Shown piece by piece: positions 49,078 to 52,840 of a stretch of DNA of 52,840 nucleotides. Numbering within the stretch: position 1 is the stretch's first letter; every line of letters begins with the position of its first letter. The position numbers and the translations under genes were made by a program. A model generated the notes under the pieces. The model was not told where the DNA came from. It did no database searches and worked only from the letters and a program-made list of their open reading frames with translations. The DNA comes from an uncultured Polaromonas sp. Lineage in GTDB: Bacteria; Pseudomonadota; Gammaproteobacteria; Burkholderiales; Burkholderiaceae. The stretch is from assembly GCA_946479075.1 (NCBI GenBank), contig CAMLDT010000001.1, positions 1-52,840 on the forward strand, given 5' to 3'.

Positions 49078-51000
49078 GTGAAACAGTCCGCCCGGTGGGT
49101 GTCTTTGCTGCTGGTGCTGGCTTTTGCGGTCGTCGGCTGCGCTTCAGACGCTGGCGATCCGGCGATTCATCTGGAGCGGGCGCAACTGCTGTCCGTGGCC
49201 GCCGATGCGTTCACACCGCCCGCGTCCAGCGTGTCCGGCGACCACGGCCCCGGGCTGCCAGCCAGCGGCTGGCAGGACATCGTGCTGCCCTACACGGCGC
49301 CGCGCCACATCCTAGAACCCGCTGGCGAAGGTCGCGTCGTCACCGACTGGTACCGTCTGGATCTGGCCGGCCTGCAAACCGCCGCAGAGCCCGTGCACCT
49401 TTACATCCCGCGCTGGAAGACCATCGGCCAACTGGCGATTTATGCCGATGGCAAGCTGGCCTATCAGTCCGAGGGCAGCCTGGTTTACAACGGCTACAAC
49501 CATCCGCTGCTGCTGCGGCTGAACGGCGCGGCCGGAACGCCCACCCCGGCAAGTGTGCTGCTGCGCATTGACCGGCTGCGCGCCGGCGGCAGCGCGCTGT
49601 CCACCATGTGGGTGGGGACGGCGCGGCAACTGGTCTGGCGTTACCAGCTGCGGGCCTTTCTTCAGAACCAGTTGCCGTTTGTGGGTGTTTCGGCCTTTCT
49701 GGCGCTGGGCCTGTTTTCACTGGCGGTGTGGTGCAAGCGCCGGCAGGAGTCGCTTTACCTGCTGTTTTTCATCACGTCGGCGGCGGCCTTTGTGCGCATG
49801 CAACATTACTACGTCGGCGGCAACTACCTGCCAATTTCCGACGTGTGGATGCAATGGATCACGGTCTCGTCGCTCACGTGGCTGATCGTGTTTGTCAACA
49901 GTTTCATGGAGCGCCTGCACAAGCACCCGCTGCGCTGGCTGACGCCGTGCCTGGTCGGCATCACGCTGGTCACCAATGTGCTGACGCTCCCCGGCTTGCT
50001 GCAACGGGTACCCGACCTGGTGCTGATCACGCCGCTGCTTTACCTGTCGATGCTGCCCCTGGCGGTGCTTATTTCTGCCGATGCGCTGCGCAATGCGCTG
50101 CGCACCCGCTCCCGGGAGGTGTGGCTGATGGCGGGCTGGTTTGTCGCCACCATTGCCCTTTCCGCCTACGACCTGGCGCTGCAAAACAACTGGGTCAGCC
50201 CCGAAGGCGTGTACACCAACCCCTACGGCATCATCGGGCTGTTTGTGATGTTCGGCTACATCATGTTCAGGCGTTACGTGGGCGCCATCGGCGAAGTCGA
50301 ACAGGTCAATGCCAATCTGGCGAAAAGCCTGCGTGACCGTGAAGCCGAACTGGCCATCAGCTATGAGCGGATGAGCCAGATCGAGCACAGCCAGACCCTG
50401 AGCAGGGAGCGCCAGCGCCTGACGCAGGACATGCACGACGGCCTCGGCTCATCGCTGGTGAGCGCGCTGCGTGTGGTGGAAGGCGGGCGTCTGGGAGAAG
50501 CGGACGTGGCCGAGGTGCTCAGGGGTTGCATCGACGACCTCAAGCTGACCATCGATTCGATGGAGCCGGTCGAGGCCGACCTGCTGCTGCTGCTGGCCAC
50601 GCTGCGTTTCCGTCTGGGGCCGCGGCTGGCCGCCGCCGGCATCGCGCTGCGCTGGGAGGTGGTGGACGTGCCTCCGCTCGACTGGCTGGACCCGCGCAAC
50701 GCGCTGCACATCCTGCGCATCCTGCAGGAGGCCTTTGCCAACATCCTCAAACACACCCAGGCCAGCGAAATCCGCGTCAGCACCGCGGTGGAGCAGCAGG
50801 GCGACGTGGACGGCGTCACGGTGACCATCCGCGATAACGGCCCCGGCTTCGTGCTGGAGACCGCCCTGCAACGCGGTGGCAAGGGCCTGCACAACCAGTT
50901 GCGCCGCGCCCGCTCCATCGGCGCCAGCCTGCGCTGGGACTCCGACGGGAGCGCCACCAGCCTGCACCTGTGGCTGCCGGAAAAACGCAGTCCGGCATGA
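49078..51000 (+). CDS. Membrane histidine kinase, 7TM-DISM sensor with HisKA_3 domain
   Basis: A 640-residue sensor kinase. The N-terminus reads like a lipoprotein signal (WVSLLLVLAFAVVGCAS, Cys about 20). A periplasmic beta-rich domain (about 40-200, with DWYRLDLAGLQ and HLYIPRWKTIGQLAIYADGK) comes next, then seven hydrophobic segments (about 205-415). A coiled linker leads to the NarX/DegS-type dimerisation region TQDMHDGLGSSLVSALR with the phospho-accepting His (about 453), and an ATPase domain with ILQEAFANILKHTQA and IRDNGPGF. A GTG start 1 base after the regulator's stop fits the signal peptide best; an ATG at 49048 overlapping the regulator is possible. Confidence 0.88.
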   Translation: MKQSARWVSLLLVLAFAVVGCASDAGDPAIHLERAQLLSVAADAFTPPASSVSGDHGPGLPASGWQDIVLPYTAPRHILEPAGEGRVVTDWYRLDLAGLQTAAEPVHLYIPRWKTIGQLAIYADGKLAYQSEGSLVYNGYNHPLLLRLNGAAGTPTPASVLLRIDRLRAGGSALSTMWVGTARQLVWRYQLRAFLQNQLPFVGVSAFLALGLFSLAVWCKRRQESLYLLFFITSAAAFVRMQHYYVGGNYLPISDVWMQWITVSSLTWLIVFVNSFMERLHKHPLRWLTPCLVGITLVTNVLTLPGLLQRVPDLVLITPLLYLSMLPLAVLISADALRNALRTRSREVWLMAGWFVATIALSAYDLALQNNWVSPEGVYTNPYGIIGLFVMFGYIMFRRYVGAIGEVEQVNANLAKSLRDREAELAISYERMSQIEHSQTLSRERQRLTQDMHDGLGSSLVSALRVVEGGRLGEADVAEVLRGCIDDLKLTIDSMEPVEADLLLLLATLRFRLGPRLAAAGIALRWEVVDVPPLDWLDPRNALHILRILQEAFANILKHTQASEIRVSTAVEQQGDVDGVTVTIRDNGPGFVLETALQRGGKGLHNQLRRARSIGASLRWDSDGSATSLHLWLPEKRSPA

Positions 51001-51101
51001 CGCAGCAAAGACGGCCGCGCCGCTTTGTGTAGTTATTTTTAGGGACAAGCGCAGTGTCGCCGGCACTTGTCGCAGCGCGCGCACGCCGTTCTAATTCAGC
51101 C

Positions 51102-51419
51102 ATGAGCATTTTGCAAACTTCCCAGACCGACACGCATGCCCAAAATGGCGCCAGCATGGCCTTGGCGCACGGCACCGCAGCGCAGCACGCCATGCCCGCC
51201 GCACAGTCCGGCGAACCCGCGGCACCGCGCCTGACATCACGCCAGTGCGAAGTACTCAACCTGCTCTGCGAAGGTTTGCCCGACAAGCTGATCGCACGCC
51301 GGCTGGACTTGTCGCACCACACGGTGCGTGGCCATGTGCAAATTCTCTACGGCCTGCTGCGCGTGTCCAACCGCATGCAGGCGGTGTTTGCGGCGCGGCA
51401 GCACGGCTTGATCAACTGA
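51102..51419 (+). CDS. Stand-alone LuxR-type HTH protein
   Basis: A 105-residue protein with a Ala/Gln/His-rich, probably disordered N-terminus (about 1-40) and a LuxR-type DNA-binding domain (about 42-105: LTSRQCEVLNLLCEGLPDKL, DLSHHTVRGHVQILYGLL). No receiver or autoinducer domain. It lies 101 bp after the histidine kinase gene and could bind overlapping sites with the NarL-type regulator, as an antagonist or partner. The ATG at 51102 is chosen; a possible start at 51054 adds an Arg-rich stretch. Confidence 0.8.
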   Translation: MSILQTSQTDTHAQNGASMALAHGTAAQHAMPAAQSGEPAAPRLTSRQCEVLNLLCEGLPDKLIARRLDLSHHTVRGHVQILYGLLRVSNRMQAVFAARQHGLIN

Positions 51420-51425
51420 AACTGC

Positions 51426-51478
51426 TCTTTTTTTGATAGCTGCTGGCGCTTGATGGACGGGGGCTAGCGGGCTATTTC
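51426..51478 (+). repeat. Dispersed intergenic repeat, copy 7
   Basis: Contains TTTTTTTGATAGCTGCTGGC, GCTTGATGG and GGGGGCTAGCGGGC. It fills the gap between the convergent HTH and helicase genes. Confidence 0.7.
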
Positions 51479-51483
51479 CCTTG

Positions 51484-52839
51484 TCATCCGGCGTCACGCT
51501 GCGACTGGGGCTGGCATTCGACAGCAGGGTTGATTTCCCCCACGCCCACTTCCACGCCCGCTCCCACTTCGACTCCCACGCTTTCCTCGCCCCGCCAAGC
51601 CGGCGATACCGCACGCGGCAAACGCGCCTGCAAGCGCTCCACCTTCCACCACCCGGGAAAAAGCTGCTGCACTTGCGCCCCGCCATACCGGTCATCGATC
51701 AGGTACACCACGCCACTGTCGGACTCGGTGCGTATCACCCGGCCGGCCGCCTGCACCACCTTTTGCAGACCGGGGTAGAGGTAGGTGTAGTCGTAACCGC
51801 GGCCAAAGCTGGCGTCCATGCGCGCCTTGATCTGCTCGTTGACCGGGTTGATCTGCGGCAGGCCCAGGGTGGCGATGAAGGCGCCAATCAGGCGTTTGCC
51901 CGGCAGGTCCACGCCTTCGGCAAAGGCGCCGCCGAGTACGGCAAAACCGATCCCTGCCGAGGCCGGGGCAAAACGTTCGAGAAATCCCCGCTTCGCACTT
52001 TCTTCCATGCCGCGCGATTGCGCCCAGACCTCAATGGCCGGGTAACGGGCACGGAACAGCGTCAGCAATTGCTCCAGGTAGTCAAAGCTGCTGACAAAAC
52101 TCAGGTAGTTGCCGGGAGCGGCGCTGTATTGCCGGGCCATGAGTTCCACCATGGGCAACAGCGAGTGGCCGCGGTGGTGAAAACGGGTGGACACGTCCTC
52201 CACCACGCGCACCGACAACTGCTCAGCCCTGAAGGGTGAAGCCACATCGATCCAGGCGGTGCCCTCCGGCAGGCCCAACAGGTCGCTGTAGTAATCGCAA
52301 GGGCTGAGCGTGGCTGAAAACAGCGCCGCCGACCGCGCGGCGGCAAAACGCGGCGCCAGAAAAGGCGCAGGCACCACATTGCGCAGGCACAGCCGCGCCC
52401 CGCCCTGCCCCAGCGTGATGTCAAACAGCGAATGGGCGCCCAGCAATTCGGCCATGCGCGAAAAGTGCAACACTTCAAAGAAAAAATCCTGCAGCCGCGC
52501 ATCGATGCCGGCAGGGTGATCGGCCAGGTGGTCGAGGATGGCGCTGGCGGTCTGCTGCAGCGCGCCGCGGAAATCCTGCGGCACCTCCTCATACACCTGG
52601 TAGTCGTCCACCTGGTCGCGGTGCAGCTCGTGCCAGCCGCGGGCCAGCCGGTCCAGCACCTTGCGAATGGCCGGCGGCGCCGCCTGCCGTGCCACCGCCA
52701 GATGCGCCGGGTCCAGTTCGGCCGAATACATCTTGCGCGCGCGCTCGACCAGGTTGTGCGCCTCGTCCACCAGCACGCTGACACGCCACTGGCCCGCCTG
52801 GGCCTGGGCATGCAGCATGGCGTTGACGTCGCAGAAATA
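51484..52839 (-). CDS. DinG/XPD-type ATP-dependent DNA helicase (N-terminus outside window)
   Basis: The frame is open to the right edge, giving at least 451 residues. It holds the DEAH box in VLVDEAHNLVERARKMYSAE, then helicase domain 2 with ALFSATLSPCDYYSDLLG, FAVLGGAFAEGVDLPGKRLI and motif VI VVQAAGRVIRTESDSG. Motif I (Walker A) and the expected iron-sulfur cysteines would lie outside. The family unwinds DNA 5' to 3' in repair. The C-terminus has a Val/Glu/Gly tail (VGVEVGAGVEVGVGE), a short-period repeat encoded by CCCAC/TCCAC runs at 51537-51583. Confidence 0.88.
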   Translation of the reverse strand, partial: YFCDVNAMLHAQAQAGQWRVSVLVDEAHNLVERARKMYSAELDPAHLAVARQAAPPAIRKVLDRLARGWHELHRDQVDDYQVYEEVPQDFRGALQQTASAILDHLADHPAGIDARLQDFFFEVLHFSRMAELLGAHSLFDITLGQGGARLCLRNVVPAPFLAPRFAAARSAALFSATLSPCDYYSDLLGLPEGTAWIDVASPFRAEQLSVRVVEDVSTRFHHRGHSLLPMVELMARQYSAAPGNYLSFVSSFDYLEQLLTLFRARYPAIEVWAQSRGMEESAKRGFLERFAPASAGIGFAVLGGAFAEGVDLPGKRLIGAFIATLGLPQINPVNEQIKARMDASFGRGYDYTYLYPGLQKVVQAAGRVIRTESDSGVVYLIDDRYGGAQVQQLFPGWWKVERLQARLPRAVSPAWRGEESVGVEVGAGVEVGVGEINPAVECQPQSQRDAG

Positions 52840-52840
52840 G

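Overview
The window is high-GC DNA with dense, mostly short-gapped genes and many LysR regulators, TRAP and Bug-type solute receptors and CaiB/BaiF CoA-transferases. Together with a dispersed intergenic repeat (core ATAGCTGCTTGCGC ... GGCTGGAGGCC), this points to a Burkholderiales bacterium, most likely Comamonadaceae (Polaromonas/Variovorax/Rhodoferax-like). The genus is an inference. No rRNA, tRNA, CRISPR array, IS element or replication origin was seen.

Layout. 1-2.7 kb: end of a MetE-like methyltransferase gene, a GNAT acetyltransferase, YdeI-type and DUF4389 proteins. 2.8-7.3 kb: a minus-strand operon for a styrene-monooxygenase-like two-component flavoenzyme (oxygenase, EthD protein, flavin reductase, aldehyde dehydrogenase) with a divergent LysR gene. 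7.5-10.5 kb: histidine phosphatase, SRPBCC protein, DHFR-like protein and a VWA membrane protein. 10.45-13.5 kb: a small accessory island. hicAB lies between the 3' end of the VWA gene and a decayed second copy of that 3' end, followed by a lower-GC gene encoding a winged-helix plus PD-(D/E)XK-like protein and a patch of gene debris. 13.5-20 kb: a small hydrophilic protein, a membrane protein, a cold-shock/Excalibur fusion, a class I/II aminotransferase, hipBA with clear operators, nth overlapping hipA, and a subtilisin-like protease.

20.4-30.6 kb: an itaconate-degradation locus in the Pseudomonas arrangement (LysR, then ich, acyl-CoA dehydrogenase, ict, MmgE/PrpD, ccl, TRAP dctPQM). Itaconate would be imported, activated by Ict, hydrated by Ich to citramalyl-CoA and cleaved by Ccl to pyruvate and acetyl-CoA. 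The LysR intergenic region carries two matching T-N11-A dyads, and three consecutive gaps of the operon carry the same inverted-repeat hairpin. 30.6-42 kb: an orphan ABC-type receptor, then a minus-strand operon (class V aminotransferase, TRAP dctPQM, CoA-transferase, unusual crotonase) divergent from a GntR gene that overlaps a 1024-residue FAD/Fe-S oxidoreductase. Two TTGCATACAA sites sit between them. 42-48.2 kb: a LysR-controlled operon (TIM-barrel isomerase, Rieske oxygenase, Bug receptor, FAH-family hydrolase, PDR-type reductase). Its substrate is unknown but probably an aromatic or cyclic acid. 48.4-52.8 kb: a NarL-type response regulator, a 7TM histidine kinase, a stand-alone LuxR-type HTH protein, and the C-terminal part of a DinG/XPD-type helicase running off the window.

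The most unusual points are the hicAB insertion with a duplicated gene end, the foreign-looking nuclease-like gene, a dispersed repeat used as in-frame coding sequence inside ich, repeats concentrated at convergent gene ends, and a crotonase that lacks both usual catalytic glutamates.
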